Positions 7,792-17,536 of a DNA stretch of 64,000 nucleotides are shown in pieces (the first letter of the stretch is position 1; each line of letters opens with the position of its first letter). Under the pieces are notes generated by a model. The model made no database searches and was not told where the DNA came from. It saw only the letters and a list, made by a program, of their open reading frames with translations. This DNA comes from an uncultured Phycisphaerae bacterium. GTDB lineage: Bacteria; Planctomycetota; Phycisphaerae; UBA1845; Fen-1342. Location: assembly GCA_937928595.1 (NCBI GenBank), contig CALGJV010000025.1:1-64000 (forward strand). The letters are read 5' to 3'. Made by a program: the position numbers and the translations under genes.

Positions 7792-9972
7792 TCACGCCCC
7801 CGGCGGAGCGGGCGTCGTGCCCTCCGGCGTCGCCGGGTACAGCTCGGGGTGGCTGCGGCGGAACTCGTCCATGCCCGGCGGCTCGGGGAAGGCCTTGTTG
7901 ACATCCAGCGCGTAGTACTCGCATTCGGCCGCGAGCGCCGGGCGAATGAAGTCGTACACGCGCTGGCGCAGGTACAGCGGCGCCCGTTCCCAGAGCTGGA
8001 CCTTCTGGAGCGTGAGCAGCGGCGTGGGGACCGGCTCCGCCAGGAAGTTGCCGAAGGCGTCGGTCTGCATGTCGACGAAGGCCGGCAGCTTGAGCCGCGG
8101 CGTGTCTTCCTGGCGGCGGTTGTAGTCCTCGTGGAACTGCTGCGCCCGGCGGACGATCTGCACGAAGCGCGAGACGTTGCCGGCCGCCAGCTCGGTCATC
8201 GAGCTGCGGAACAGGCTGTCCAGCAGCAGAACCATCTCGCGCTGCCCGGGAAAGTCGGTGCTTTCGAAGAAGCTGTCCACGACGAACTCGTGCAGCGTCT
8301 TCTGGAAGGCGGGATTGGGCTGGCCGCTCGGGGTGCGCGGGTACGTGTCCTGGAGGAACCGGTAGTAGCGGGCCGCGTCGGCCTCCAGCCCGGCCAGGTA
8401 CAGGGAGCGGATCATCTCCGTGAGGAAGTTGACGTGGCCGGAGCGATACGTCGACAGCACCTCGCCCCGCTCCACGTTCGGGTCGAAGAGCTGGCCGTAG
8501 CGGATGAAAGCCTGGTGCATCGCCTCGGCAAAGGCCGGCTCGACGGTGCGGTTCAGGTACGAGAGGTGAATCCGCTCGGGCAGCGGCTCGAAGACGATCC
8601 GCCCGAAGAGGAACAGGTTCCGCAGGCTGAAGAAGAGGATGCGGGCCGTGTTGGTCTTGTCGTTCAGGTAGTCGTTGAGCGTCTCGCCGCCGGCGATCAG
8701 CCCGCGGCTCGTCCAGTACAGGGCCTGCGCATCCACCGCGCGCCAGTCGATCGGCCCGAACGTCCGGATGAGGTAGGCCATGTGCTCGGGGTCGAGCTTG
8801 TACACCTCGCGGAGCACCTTGCGCTGGAGGAACCGCACCAGCGCCTCGGTGGCCGGGGGGTTCGCCTGCACCTGGAGCGCGGCGTCCAGCGCCCTCCGCT
8901 GGGTTTCGGCGGCCGCGTCGGTCGGCCGCGGGCGCGCCGCCACGCGCGACAGCGTCGTGGCCGGCGCCCGCAGCTCCTGGTACGGTGCGAAGAACGTGAA
9001 CGCCAGGCCCTCGGGCCGCCAGTACACGTCCTCGTTCAGCTCATCGTCATTGATCGGGATGCCGAGCGCCCGCAGCCGGGCGACCAGGTCGCGCGTCTCC
9101 GGCACGCGTTCGTACAGCTCCGCCAGGGTGGCCGGCGCCTGGGTGATGGTGTCGAGGAACTGGAAGGCGGCGTCGCGGGCGATCTCGGCCGCGCTCAGCC
9201 CGGGGGCCAGCGGCTTGCCGGTGTCCGGGTCGATGCGGGCCGGGGGCTCGTACTTCAGGCCGCGGGCCTCGGCGGACTTGCGGCGGCGCTCCTCGTTCTG
9301 CCGGGCGGTGGCCTCGCCGGCCTGGGCCAGCAGATCGACGTCTGCGGCGGAGCGCATGCGGTCGGCGATCCGGGCCAGTTCCTCGGCCGACACCTCCGCC
9401 AGCGGGTTGGGCGGGGCGCCGAGCACGAGGTGCATCCGCCACGCCCAGTTGCACTTGTAGGCGTAGTGGTGGTCGTCGGTCGTCTCGCCCATCTTGTTGT
9501 TGAACGTCCAGGCGAGCTGCTTGTAGAGGTTGACGGCCCGCGGGTTGAGCGGAATGCCGCGGTCGCGCAGCAGCTTCACGCCGTTGTAGACCCAGTTCCA
9601 GCGCTCTTCCGGCGTGAACGTGGTGACGGAGATGTTCCAGGCCATGTTCCACGACGCGAATTCCCACACGCTCGGGAAGTGCGGCTGGAGCTGGCAGATC
9701 CAGCTCGCCAGCTGCATGGCGTCGTAGTAGCGGCCCTGCTCCTTGTACATCTCGGCCCGCACGAAGGCGATGTCGGTGATCAGCCCGCGGAACGCCCCCA
9801 GCACCTGCACGGCGAACGCGTATTCGGGCGGCGCGGCCTCCAGCGCCGACTCGGCCCCGCGCACGTTCAGCACGACGCGCTGCGCGTTGATCGCCGGCAT
9901 CCGCGTGGCCGCCAGGCCCAGCAGGCCGGCGGCGGCCGCGAGCGCCACGAGTTGAACCAGCCGCGGATGCAT
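7792..9972 (-). CDS. Large membrane-anchored protein of unknown function, last gene of the SPFH/ABC operon
   Basis: A 726-residue protein with one N-terminal hydrophobic segment (LVQLVALAAAAGLLGLAA) that acts as an uncleaved anchor or signal, then a large exported-looking helical body. Stretches such as QGRYYDAMQLASWICQLQP and VYNGVKLLRDRGIPLNPRAVNLY resemble TPR-type helix pairs. The C-terminus is Pro-rich. It starts 22 bases after the ABC permease stop, so it is probably coexpressed with the exporter. I recognise no catalytic motif. A substrate-handling or scaffold role for the exporter is inference from position. Confidence 0.72.
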   Translation of the reverse strand: MHPRLVQLVALAAAAGLLGLAATRMPAINAQRVVLNVRGAESALEAAPPEYAFAVQVLGAFRGLITDIAFVRAEMYKEQGRYYDAMQLASWICQLQPHFPSVWEFASWNMAWNISVTTFTPEERWNWVYNGVKLLRDRGIPLNPRAVNLYKQLAWTFNNKMGETTDDHHYAYKCNWAWRMHLVLGAPPNPLAEVSAEELARIADRMRSAADVDLLAQAGEATARQNEERRRKSAEARGLKYEPPARIDPDTGKPLAPGLSAAEIARDAAFQFLDTITQAPATLAELYERVPETRDLVARLRALGIPINDDELNEDVYWRPEGLAFTFFAPYQELRAPATTLSRVAARPRPTDAAAETQRRALDAALQVQANPPATEALVRFLQRKVLREVYKLDPEHMAYLIRTFGPIDWRAVDAQALYWTSRGLIAGGETLNDYLNDKTNTARILFFSLRNLFLFGRIVFEPLPERIHLSYLNRTVEPAFAEAMHQAFIRYGQLFDPNVERGEVLSTYRSGHVNFLTEMIRSLYLAGLEADAARYYRFLQDTYPRTPSGQPNPAFQKTLHEFVVDSFFESTDFPGQREMVLLLDSLFRSSMTELAAGNVSRFVQIVRRAQQFHEDYNRRQEDTPRLKLPAFVDMQTDAFGNFLAEPVPTPLLTLQKVQLWERAPLYLRQRVYDFIRPALAAECEYYALDVNKAFPEPPGMDEFRRSHPELYPATPEGTTPAPPGA

Positions 9973-9994
9973 GCGTCCGTCCGACTCCCGGGGA

Positions 9995-11380
9995 CTAGAC
10001 CGTGATCTCCGCCACCTCGCGCCGCCGGAACACGAGCCAGCCGGCCAGCACGAGCACCAGTCCGTAGCCCAGCGTGCGCACCACCGTCCAGAGCAGCAGC
10101 GGCGCGCCGATGTGCTCGCCGTCAATCAACGGTCCCACCCCGTCGTACTTCGAGAAGTTCGGGAACACCGCCAGCAGCAGCCGCACCAGAACGGCCCGCA
10201 CGGCCGGCCCGAGGCGGCCGTAGGGATCATCCTTGGCCGAGAGGAACTGCTGCCCTTCGCCGATGGCCTCGAGCCAGAACGGCAGCCCCAGGCAGATCAG
10301 GTAGAACGCGCTGACACACAGGCAGGCGACGGGGAACGACACGAACACGCTGAAGCACACGCCCACGGCCGACAGCAGCGCGAGCCGCAGCACGATGATC
10401 AGCAGGGCCCGCACGTAGTTGCCTTCGAAGCTGCCGACCTTGTAGAGCAACTGGAGGCTGTCGGGGCCCTCGAACAGCAGCGTGATGGGCATGTCCGGCG
10501 GGTACGCGTTGATGACGCCCAGCAGGGCCCGCCCCTCGGCGAGGACCGGCGCCGCCGTCACCAGGAACTCGTGCGTCTGCCCGGCCCGTTCCTCGGCGAA
10601 CACCGGCTCATGGAGCCACTGCTTCGAGTCCGGGTCGCAGAACACCCAGCCGACGCGCACGATCTCGTTCGCCGTGGAGGGCGTGGCCCGCAGCTTGTAC
10701 CGCACCTGGATCTTCGTGTCGGCCTGCTCGGGCGGCGTGAGGTTCGTGAACTCGTACAGCGCCAGCACGCCGGGCGGCACGCTGCGCCAGCGGTTCAGGA
10801 TCTGCTCGAACTGCTCCCGCTCGGCCGCGGCCTGCTGGGCCGCGCTGAGCGCACCGGAGCGGATCTTCTCGGCGACTTCGCGGCGGGCCAGCTCGCCGAT
10901 GTCCGGCGGTACGACCGGCGTCGCGGCGTAGCGGGCCGTCCAGACCACGTCGCGCACCTTGAACCGGTCGCGCTCGAACTCGACCGGCAGCGAGCGGATG
11001 AACGCCGCGAAGCCGAAGATCACCGCCCCGCCCACCGCGATGATCACGACGTTCAGCGCGTTCACGCCCAGCCACTTGCCCAGCAGGATCTCGAAACGCG
11101 TGACCGGCTTGGTCACCAGCAGGTGCAGCGAGCGCTCGCGGAACTCGGTCGTGAGCGTCGCGCACGAGAAGAAGATCGTCGTCAGGCTCAGGAGAAAACT
11201 GAGCGCGCCCAACGAGTACGCCAGGAAGTTCTGCAGTCGCCCCGCCAGCGTCTCGTCCCCCCGCAGCGTGAACGGCAGGTACAGCAGCAGCAGCACCAGC
11301 ACGATCAGGAACGCCAGCACGATCCGCAGGCGGATCCCTTCGTGAAACGTGAGCTTCGCGATGGCCAGCGTGCGTCTCAT
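9995..11380 (-). CDS. ABC-2 type transporter permease
   Basis: A 461-residue protein. The N-terminus has two hydrophobic spans (IVLAFLIVLVLLLLYLPF, then LGALSFLLSLTTIFF) and the ABC-2 coupling motif TEFRERSLHLLVTKPVTRFEILLGKW. A large extracytoplasmic domain of about 200 residues follows, then several C-terminal membrane spans. This NosY/GldF-like layout belongs to exporters whose ATPase is a separate polypeptide. Its ATG overlaps the stop of the ATPase gene by four bases (ATGA), so the two are translationally coupled. Substrate unknown. Confidence 0.85.
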   Translation of the reverse strand: MRRTLAIAKLTFHEGIRLRIVLAFLIVLVLLLLYLPFTLRGDETLAGRLQNFLAYSLGALSFLLSLTTIFFSCATLTTEFRERSLHLLVTKPVTRFEILLGKWLGVNALNVVIIAVGGAVIFGFAAFIRSLPVEFERDRFKVRDVVWTARYAATPVVPPDIGELARREVAEKIRSGALSAAQQAAAEREQFEQILNRWRSVPPGVLALYEFTNLTPPEQADTKIQVRYKLRATPSTANEIVRVGWVFCDPDSKQWLHEPVFAEERAGQTHEFLVTAAPVLAEGRALLGVINAYPPDMPITLLFEGPDSLQLLYKVGSFEGNYVRALLIIVLRLALLSAVGVCFSVFVSFPVACLCVSAFYLICLGLPFWLEAIGEGQQFLSAKDDPYGRLGPAVRAVLVRLLLAVFPNFSKYDGVGPLIDGEHIGAPLLLWTVVRTLGYGLVLVLAGWLVFRRREVAEITV

Positions 11381-12531
11381 GCCCCGTCCCGCCGCGGAGG
11401 CTCGCCGGTCAGCTCGTCCAGCACGCCGCGATCCACTTCGCCCGCCGTCGTCCGCGGCGGGGCGGGCGGCGCCCCCGCGTCGGTCGCCGCTTGCGCCTGC
11501 ACCAGGTCCACCAGCGCCGCCCGGTCCACGGCCGGCGCGGCGGGCGGCGGCGCGGCCGGCGCGGCCACGGGCTCGGTGCGGACGAGCGCGTCCAGCACGG
11601 CCCGGCCCTCGGCCGTACCGCCGAGGAACTCGGCGATCGCCCCGGCCGGCGCGCTGCCGGAGGTCTCGACGCGTTCCTGCTGGGCCCGCTGCACGATCCG
11701 CAGGAACAGGGCCTCGAGGCGGTCGCGCGGCACGCTGATCGCGACGTCCTTGCCCTCGCGCTGCGCGATGAGCTCGCGGATGGCCGCCAGCGTCTCCGGC
11801 GCGAGCGCCTCGCAGGTGAGCTGGACCTGGTCGCGCCGGCTCAGGATGTCGTCGAGGGGGCCCTTTTCCTGCACGCGTCCGCCGTACAGGATCGTGACAC
11901 GGTCGCAGACCTCCTCCACGTCGGCCAGCAGGTGGCTCGACAGCACGATCGTCTTGCGATAGACCCGACCCAGCCGCAGGATGATGTCCTTGACGAGCTT
12001 CGTGCCGATCGGGTCGAGGCCGCTGGTCGGTTCGTCCAGGATCAGCAGGTCGGGATCGTTGATCAGCGCCTGCGCCAGACCGATCCGCCGGGCCATGCCC
12101 TTGCTGTACTCGCCCACCGGCCGCCGCGCGGCGGAGCGCAGCCCGACCATCTCGAGCAGCTCGTCCGTACGCCGCCGGCGGTCGCGCCGCGGCAGCCGGA
12201 ACAGCGTCCCGTAGTAGTCGAGCGTCTCGCGCGCGTTCAGGAACCGGTAGAGGTACGACTCCTCCGGCAGATAGCCGATGCGGGCCTTGATCCGCACGTC
12301 CTCCGGCGGGCGGCCGAAGATCGCCACGCGCCCGCGGGTGGGGTGCAGCAGGCCGAGCAGCATCTTGATGGTGGTGCTCTTGCCCGAGCCGTTGGGCCCA
12401 AGCAGGCCGAAGACCTCGCCGGGCTGCACCTCGAGGTCCAGGTCGCTCACGGCGCGGACCCGCGCGCGGCGCCAGAAGTCCTTGAACACCTTGGTCAGGC
12501 CGGCGGCCTGAATGACGGGCGGCGTGGTCAC
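11377..12531 (-). CDS. ABC transporter ATP-binding protein with long C-terminal extension
   Basis: A 384-residue protein. Walker A GPNGSGKST, the signature YSKGMARRIGLAQAL (a variant of LSGGQ), Walker B LLILDEPTSGLD and an H-loop Ser-Ser-His (VLSSHL) are all present in the first 220 residues. The last 160 residues are an Ala/Pro-rich extension without a known domain. The GTG at 12531 has GGAGG seven bases upstream and is preferred to longer in-frame starts. It drives the permease encoded immediately downstream and sits just after three SPFH genes on the same strand. Confidence 0.88.
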   Translation of the reverse strand: MTTPPVIQAAGLTKVFKDFWRRARVRAVSDLDLEVQPGEVFGLLGPNGSGKSTTIKMLLGLLHPTRGRVAIFGRPPEDVRIKARIGYLPEESYLYRFLNARETLDYYGTLFRLPRRDRRRRTDELLEMVGLRSAARRPVGEYSKGMARRIGLAQALINDPDLLILDEPTSGLDPIGTKLVKDIILRLGRVYRKTIVLSSHLLADVEEVCDRVTILYGGRVQEKGPLDDILSRRDQVQLTCEALAPETLAAIRELIAQREGKDVAISVPRDRLEALFLRIVQRAQQERVETSGSAPAGAIAEFLGGTAEGRAVLDALVRTEPVAAPAAPPPAAPAVDRAALVDLVQAQAATDAGAPPAPPRTTAGEVDRGVLDELTGEPPRRDGA

Positions 12532-12554
12532 GGGCGGTCCTCCGGGTCGCGCGC

Positions 12555-13874
12555 TCAGCGGGGCGGTTCTCCCCGCTGCCGGCGCAGCGACGCCTCGGTC
12601 TCGCGCTCGATCGCCCGCTGCGGATCGCGGTTGATCAGGATCTCGATCTCGTTCGTGTGCGGCACGAAGAACACTTCGTTGTTCCGGTTCCCCAGGACCT
12701 CCTGCCGCATGGCCACCCACAGGCCCAGCACGGCGATCCGCGGCTGCACCTTCCGCAGCTCCACATATTGCCGGTACTGCTCGTACTCGCGCCGCAGCCC
12801 CTGGTTGATCGCGCTGGCGACCCCCCGGGCGGCACTGAGCCGCACGGCCACCTCGCCCTTGCCGCGCTCCTCCAGCGCCGCCAGCGCCGCGTCAATCGCC
12901 GCTTTCTGGGCGCGCAGTTCCTCGGCCGGCGCACCCCGCAGCTGGGCCGCGCCGTACTCGTCGATCTGCGCCAGCAGCCGCCGCGCGCTCTCGCGGTCGC
13001 CCGCCGCGGCACTGAGCGCCTCGGTGGCCTTCTCCTCCGCTTCGTCCCGCAGCCGCTGCGATTCGCTCACGGCACGGGTCACGTCCAGAAACGCGTCGCG
13101 CACCGGGCCCGGCTCGATCGTCTCGGCCACGACCTGCTTCAGCTCGACCCCCGTCTCGAGCCGGTCGAGGGCCGCCTGGAGCCGCCGCTGGACCCCGCTC
13201 CGCACATCCTCCAGCGCCTCGCGCGTCACCTGCTCGATCGTCCGCCCCGCGACCTCGCGCACCACCGCCGTCTCCAGCAGCCGCTCCAGCAGCGGGTTGA
13301 ACTGCTCCGGCCGCTCGCCCACACGCCGCACGAACGCGGCCGCGTCGCGGATCTGGTACTCGACCGTCCAGCGCCCGTGCGACAGGTTCCGGTCGCCGGT
13401 CAGCATCGCGCCGTCCTGGCCGGGGTTGAGCTCGGCCGTCGGGCCGACCAGCTCGGCCAGCGACTTGGTCGCCGCGTTCTTGTCCTGGCCGGGCAGGAAG
13501 CGGGTGCTGACCAGCGTCTGCGTCGTGCCGGTCACGCGGATCTTGCGGTCGAACGGGTCGGGCAGCGACCAATGCAACCCGGGCGCGAAGACGGGGGTTT
13601 CACCGCGCTCGGTCGTCGTCGTCCGCAGCACGCCCAGGCGGGCGATCAGCCCCTGCTCGCCCGGCGCCACGCGGAACCAGCCCGACAGCAGGTACAGCAC
13701 GACGAGCACGATCATCAGCACGCGCAGGATGTTAAAGCTGGCGTGCAGCGCGCTCACCAGGGCCTGCTGCGCCGGGTCGGACGCGACCGGCGCCAGCGCC
13801 GCCGGCGCGGGGTGGTCGTGATCATGCCCGTGCGCGTGATCGTGGTCGTGGTCGTGGTCGTGTGGCAGCGCCAT
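12555..13874 (-). CDS. SPFH/band-7 protein with His/Asp-repeat N-terminus
   Basis: A 439-residue protein. Before its single membrane span (LRVLMIVLVVLYLLSGW) the N-terminus carries an alternating His-Asp tract (about 14 His within residues 4-22), a likely metal-binding tail. A band-7 domain follows (VAPGEQGLIARLGVL ... PGLHWSLPDPFDR), then a coiled coil rich in Glu, Arg and Ala. The prefix 'PGEQG...RLG...PGLHW..P' is HflK-like. It starts nine bases after the HflC-like gene, so the pair may form a hetero-oligomeric ring at the membrane as HflK/HflC do. Confidence 0.8.
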   Translation of the reverse strand: MALPHDHDHDHDHAHGHDHDHPAPAALAPVASDPAQQALVSALHASFNILRVLMIVLVVLYLLSGWFRVAPGEQGLIARLGVLRTTTTERGETPVFAPGLHWSLPDPFDRKIRVTGTTQTLVSTRFLPGQDKNAATKSLAELVGPTAELNPGQDGAMLTGDRNLSHGRWTVEYQIRDAAAFVRRVGERPEQFNPLLERLLETAVVREVAGRTIEQVTREALEDVRSGVQRRLQAALDRLETGVELKQVVAETIEPGPVRDAFLDVTRAVSESQRLRDEAEEKATEALSAAAGDRESARRLLAQIDEYGAAQLRGAPAEELRAQKAAIDAALAALEERGKGEVAVRLSAARGVASAINQGLRREYEQYRQYVELRKVQPRIAVLGLWVAMRQEVLGNRNNEVFFVPHTNEIEILINRDPQRAIERETEASLRRQRGEPPR

Positions 13875-13883
13875 GACCGCTCC

Positions 13884-14813
13884 TTAGTGCGCCCCGGCGG
13901 CCGTGGCCGCCCCGGCCGCCGGCGGCACCGCCGGCGGATTGACAAACGGACCGAACAGCGGGGAGTTCTGGTCGAGGAAAATCGTGGTCTTCTGCGCCAG
14001 CGACGCCTTCAGCGCGTCGAGCCAGCGGAGCCACTCGAAGAACTCCGCGTCCTCGGCCGCGATCTGCTCGTAGATGCGGGTGCTGGCCTGCACGCCCGCC
14101 GACTTGATCTCCTGGGCCTTGCTGCTGGCGAACTCGAGGATCTGCTTGGCCTCGCTGTTGGCGCGGGCCTTGATCCCCTCGGCCTGCGACTTGCCCTCCT
14201 CGCGGAAGCGGGCCGCCAGCTTGTTCCGCTCGGCCCGCATGCTGTTGAACACCTCCTGCGTCGTCTCGCGCGGCAGCGAGATCCGTCGCAGCCCCAGCTC
14301 GGCCACGTGGATGCCGTAGTCCGCCCGCAGGCCCGGCGCCACGGTTTCCCGCATCCGCTCCAACAGCGCGTCGTACTTCTGCTCCACGAGCGCCGCGTCC
14401 AGGTTCACGAAGTCCGACAGATTGCTCTGGCCGATCACCGCCGCCTGCGCCTGGCTGATGCGCGAGCGCATCTGCTTCTCGGCCTCGTCCACCGTCCGCA
14501 CCCGCCGGTAGAACTGGAGCGGGTCCTCGATCGTCCACAGCGCGTACGCCCCGACGATCACGTTCTTGCCGTCGATCGTCTTGATCTCCGTCTCCGGCGT
14601 GTCGAGCGTCTGGAGCCGCTGGTCGTAGTGCTGCACGTGCTCGATCGGCCACGGCCATTTCAGACGCAGCCCGGGCTCGCGGATCACCTCGCCCTCGTCG
14701 AACCGCACCTTCACCGCCACCTGGTTGAACGCGACCTGGTACGTCGAGGCCGCCAGCAGCAGGATCAGCACCACCGGCAGCGCCACGATCAGCGTCGTCT
14801 GGGACCACTTCAT
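13884..14813 (-). CDS. HflC-like SPFH protein
   Basis: A 309-residue protein, the usual HflC length. One N-terminal span (LIVALPVVLILLLAAST) precedes the band-7 domain (VAVKVRFDEGEVIREPGLRLKWPWPIEHV). The central coiled coil has the HflC signature of an REEG-x-AEGIKARANSEAKQI type region. HflC partners HflK around FtsH and in membrane microdomains. ATG 14813 has an AGGAG site nine bases upstream. It lies between a giant HflK-like gene and a third SPFH gene on one transcript. Confidence 0.85.
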   Translation of the reverse strand: MKWSQTTLIVALPVVLILLLAASTYQVAFNQVAVKVRFDEGEVIREPGLRLKWPWPIEHVQHYDQRLQTLDTPETEIKTIDGKNVIVGAYALWTIEDPLQFYRRVRTVDEAEKQMRSRISQAQAAVIGQSNLSDFVNLDAALVEQKYDALLERMRETVAPGLRADYGIHVAELGLRRISLPRETTQEVFNSMRAERNKLAARFREEGKSQAEGIKARANSEAKQILEFASSKAQEIKSAGVQASTRIYEQIAAEDAEFFEWLRWLDALKASLAQKTTIFLDQNSPLFGPFVNPPAVPPAAGAATAAGAH

Positions 14814-14879
14814 CGCTCGAGACTCCTCGCCGCCCGGGCCGCTCACGGCGCCGCCCGGCCGCGGCCGATTGTCCACCGG

Positions 14880-17381
14880 CTACGGCTGCGCGCCGCCCGG
14901 ACGCAGGTTGATGATGTCCGTGCTGGCCTGGTCTTCCGCGACGAACCGCACGCGCACCCGGCGGTCGCCCGGGTCGAAGGCCAGGAAGAACTTGCGGGCG
15001 TCCTTCAGCCCCTCCGTCAGCACCTCCATGAGCCGCCGGCTCTTGTACACCTGCGGCGCCGCCCGGAACGCCGCCCGCTCGTTCCGCGCCACCGCCAGGT
15101 CGGCTTCCGCCGCCAGCTCGATCTGCCACCGCTCCGCGGCCGCCGCCGCCAGCGCCGCCGCCGCCTCGCCGCCCAGACGCGCGGGCGTGAACTCCCGGTC
15201 CAGGGCCTCGCGCCAGAGCGTCTGCTCGACCCGGGCCGTCACGTGCGCAACCAGCGTCTCCGCTACCCGCGCGCCCACCCGCTCGTGCAGCGCGGCCCGG
15301 CGCGGCGCGAGCGCGGCCTCCAGCGTAGCGACCGCCGCCTGCTCGTCCGCCTGGGCCTGCGCCGCGGCCGCGGCCGCCCGCTGCTGGTCCGCCCACGTCT
15401 GCCCGAGGCCGTACTCGAAGTCGAGCCGCGCCTGGAGCAGCCGCTCCTCCGCCAGCTCGCGGCGGCCGCCCGCCTCCACGCGGGCCCGGAACAACGCCTC
15501 CAGCGTCAGCAATTCATCCGTCAGGGTTCGCAGCGTCGCCGCGTCCACTTCGGCCAGCGCGGCCTCGGTGCGGCCGACCTGCTCGCTCGCGCGCCGCGCC
15601 CGCTCGACCATCCGCGCCAGACGCCGAGCCAGTTGCTCGTTGCCCGCGGCCGCGGAGAGCTTCTGGTTGCCCGTCACCAGCGCTTCGCGAATCGCCGCGA
15701 CCTTCTGCTGTTCCGCCTTGACCACGTTGCGGTAGGCTTCGGCCACGGTCTTTTCGGGGTGCACGTTCATCACCGCGACGTGCACGACCTCGAGCCCGAT
15801 CTGCCGCGCGCGGCGATTCAGCAGGCCCCGCAGGACGTCGCCGAGCTGCCCCAATTCCGTGTTCATGAGCTGCTCGACCGTCCGGCTGGCGCTGTGACGG
15901 CTCAGCACCTCCCAGGCGTAGTCCCGCATGCTGCGATCGGGGTCCCGCATCGTCCGCGTGTACAGGTGCAATTCGTCCGGGCGGATGCGGTACTGCACCG
16001 CCACGTCCATCCGGATCAGGTGCACCGGCTGCTGGTCGACGCGCTCCTCCTCGTCGCTCGGGCGCGGCACGGCCGGCTCGGCCGGCCCCGCCTGGCTGGG
16101 ACACACGATCAGGTCGAAGTGCTCTTGCCCGAAGTGCGTCGCGTCGGTCCACAAGAGCGTGGGCTGGACCTCCGGCCCCCCGTCCCGCCGCCGCGCGGGC
16201 GTCGGGGCGGTCGCGTGCGGATCGGCGTCAAACTGCCGGTAGCCCACGGTGATCTGCTTGAGCTGACCGGTGTTGTACAGGCTTGCCGTCTCGATCGGCC
16301 ACGGCCACTTGAAGTACAGGCCCGGCCCCCACGGCTGCGGCGCGTCCGGACCGCCGGGGTTGATCTGCCGCCCCAGCCGCTCCAGCACCGCGTGCTCGTA
16401 CGGCTGCACCACGACGAGGCACGTCAGCGCCCACAGCGACAACGCGCCCGCCGCCGTCAGCGGCAGGAACGCCCGCACCAGCAGTTTGAAAAACCAGGTC
16501 TGCGACACCTGGAAGCCGAACTGGTAGTTCAGCGCCTCGCTGATCGTGGCCGCGATCCCGCCCGGCTCGGCCACCAGACCGATCAGGCGGCTGTCGAACG
16601 CGGCCCGCGGCTCGACGCCCTCGGCCCGCGGCCGGTAGATGTCGAGGATGAAGTTGATGAGCGTCTCGGCGCCGAGGACGACCATCAGCGCCGCGAGGGC
16701 GTAGGCAAGGCCCTGCTCCCAGCCCGGAGCGCGGCCCTCGGTGTACTGGTACACGCCCAGCGCGACGAGCGCCGCGATCGCGGCGAGCGCGTTGCCCAGC
16801 ATGAAGGAACCGCAGGCCCGCAGCAGTTGCCAGCCGGACACCCGCCCCATGCCCGAGGCGTAGCGGGCCAGCAGGAACGTCGCCAGCAGCACGATCGCCA
16901 GCGCGACCATGAGCACCGGCGCGTTCTGCACCGGGGGCCAGGTCGGCGCCCCGAGCGCGCCCGTCGCCCGCAGGCCCTGCCAGCGGAACAGGCCCATCGC
17001 GACGAGGTAGACGCCGGAGACGATGCTCAACGCCGGGACCAGCCAGCGTTGCATCCACTGGAGCCGCGCCTCGGCGACCTTGAACGCCAGCCCCGCCCCG
17101 CCGCCTTCGCCGAACAGCGCCTCGGCGCCGGCCGTGGCCTGCTTCTCGCGGCGCAGCTCCTCGAGATCCAGCGCCTCCAGCGCCGCGAGTTCCCGCTGGC
17201 GGAACACGAGCAGCGCCGCGAACCAGATCGGCACGCCGCCCAGCGCCAGCCAGGCCAGGTTCTGCACGGCGTGCGACTGGTACGCCAGCCCGAGCAGCAA
17301 CAGCGCACCGAACACGAGCACCTGGAGCACCAGCCCGCCCAGGCTGACGCCGCGGCTGCGAGTATGGAGCGTTTCCGTCAC
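14880..17381 (-). CDS. Giant polytopic SPFH (HflK-like) protein
   Basis: About 833 residues, twice the size of HflK. The first 330 residues hold six or seven predicted membrane spans (for example VLVFGALLLLGLAYQ, LMVALAIVLLATFLLARY, GYQYTEG-flanking helices). The band-7 domain follows (VVVQPYEHAVLERLGR ... GPGLYFKWPWPIE), then a long Ala/Glu/Arg coiled coil. GTG 17381 is chosen because AGAGG lies six bases upstream; ATG 17474 is in frame but has no ribosome site and overlaps promoter boxes for the divergent gene. It is the first gene of the leftward operon. Confidence 0.78.
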   Translation of the reverse strand: MTETLHTRSRGVSLGGLVLQVLVFGALLLLGLAYQSHAVQNLAWLALGGVPIWFAALLVFRQRELAALEALDLEELRREKQATAGAEALFGEGGGAGLAFKVAEARLQWMQRWLVPALSIVSGVYLVAMGLFRWQGLRATGALGAPTWPPVQNAPVLMVALAIVLLATFLLARYASGMGRVSGWQLLRACGSFMLGNALAAIAALVALGVYQYTEGRAPGWEQGLAYALAALMVVLGAETLINFILDIYRPRAEGVEPRAAFDSRLIGLVAEPGGIAATISEALNYQFGFQVSQTWFFKLLVRAFLPLTAAGALSLWALTCLVVVQPYEHAVLERLGRQINPGGPDAPQPWGPGLYFKWPWPIETASLYNTGQLKQITVGYRQFDADPHATAPTPARRRDGGPEVQPTLLWTDATHFGQEHFDLIVCPSQAGPAEPAVPRPSDEEERVDQQPVHLIRMDVAVQYRIRPDELHLYTRTMRDPDRSMRDYAWEVLSRHSASRTVEQLMNTELGQLGDVLRGLLNRRARQIGLEVVHVAVMNVHPEKTVAEAYRNVVKAEQQKVAAIREALVTGNQKLSAAAGNEQLARRLARMVERARRASEQVGRTEAALAEVDAATLRTLTDELLTLEALFRARVEAGGRRELAEERLLQARLDFEYGLGQTWADQQRAAAAAAQAQADEQAAVATLEAALAPRRAALHERVGARVAETLVAHVTARVEQTLWREALDREFTPARLGGEAAAALAAAAAERWQIELAAEADLAVARNERAAFRAAPQVYKSRRLMEVLTEGLKDARKFFLAFDPGDRRVRVRFVAEDQASTDIINLRPGGAQP

Positions 17382-17448
17382 GGCCTGCCTCTGCGATCGC
17401 CGCGGCAAAGCGGCCGCGAACCGGCCCGCCCGCCCGACGTACGTTTCC

Positions 17449-17477
17449 TTGTCCCCCGGACCGCGCGGGGCCATAAT
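17449..17477 (+). promoter_or_regulatory. Sigma70-like promoter for the divergent ABC-2 permease
   Basis: TTGTCC (17449-17454), a 17-base spacer and CATAAT (17472-17477), about 60 bases before the ATG at 17537. Its position in the gap supports a later start for the leftward SPFH gene. Confidence 0.5.
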
Positions 17478-17536
17478 GCGACCCGCGCCGGGCGCCGCCG
17501 AAGCGGCGCCGCCGCCCGCACCGAGCCCGGTCCACG

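Noticed and set aside
14880-17474. ATG 17474 as start of the giant SPFH gene
   Set aside because: No ribosome site precedes it, the added 31 residues are unlike the rest, and promoter boxes for the divergent gene lie across it; GTG 17381 has AGAGG at good spacing.
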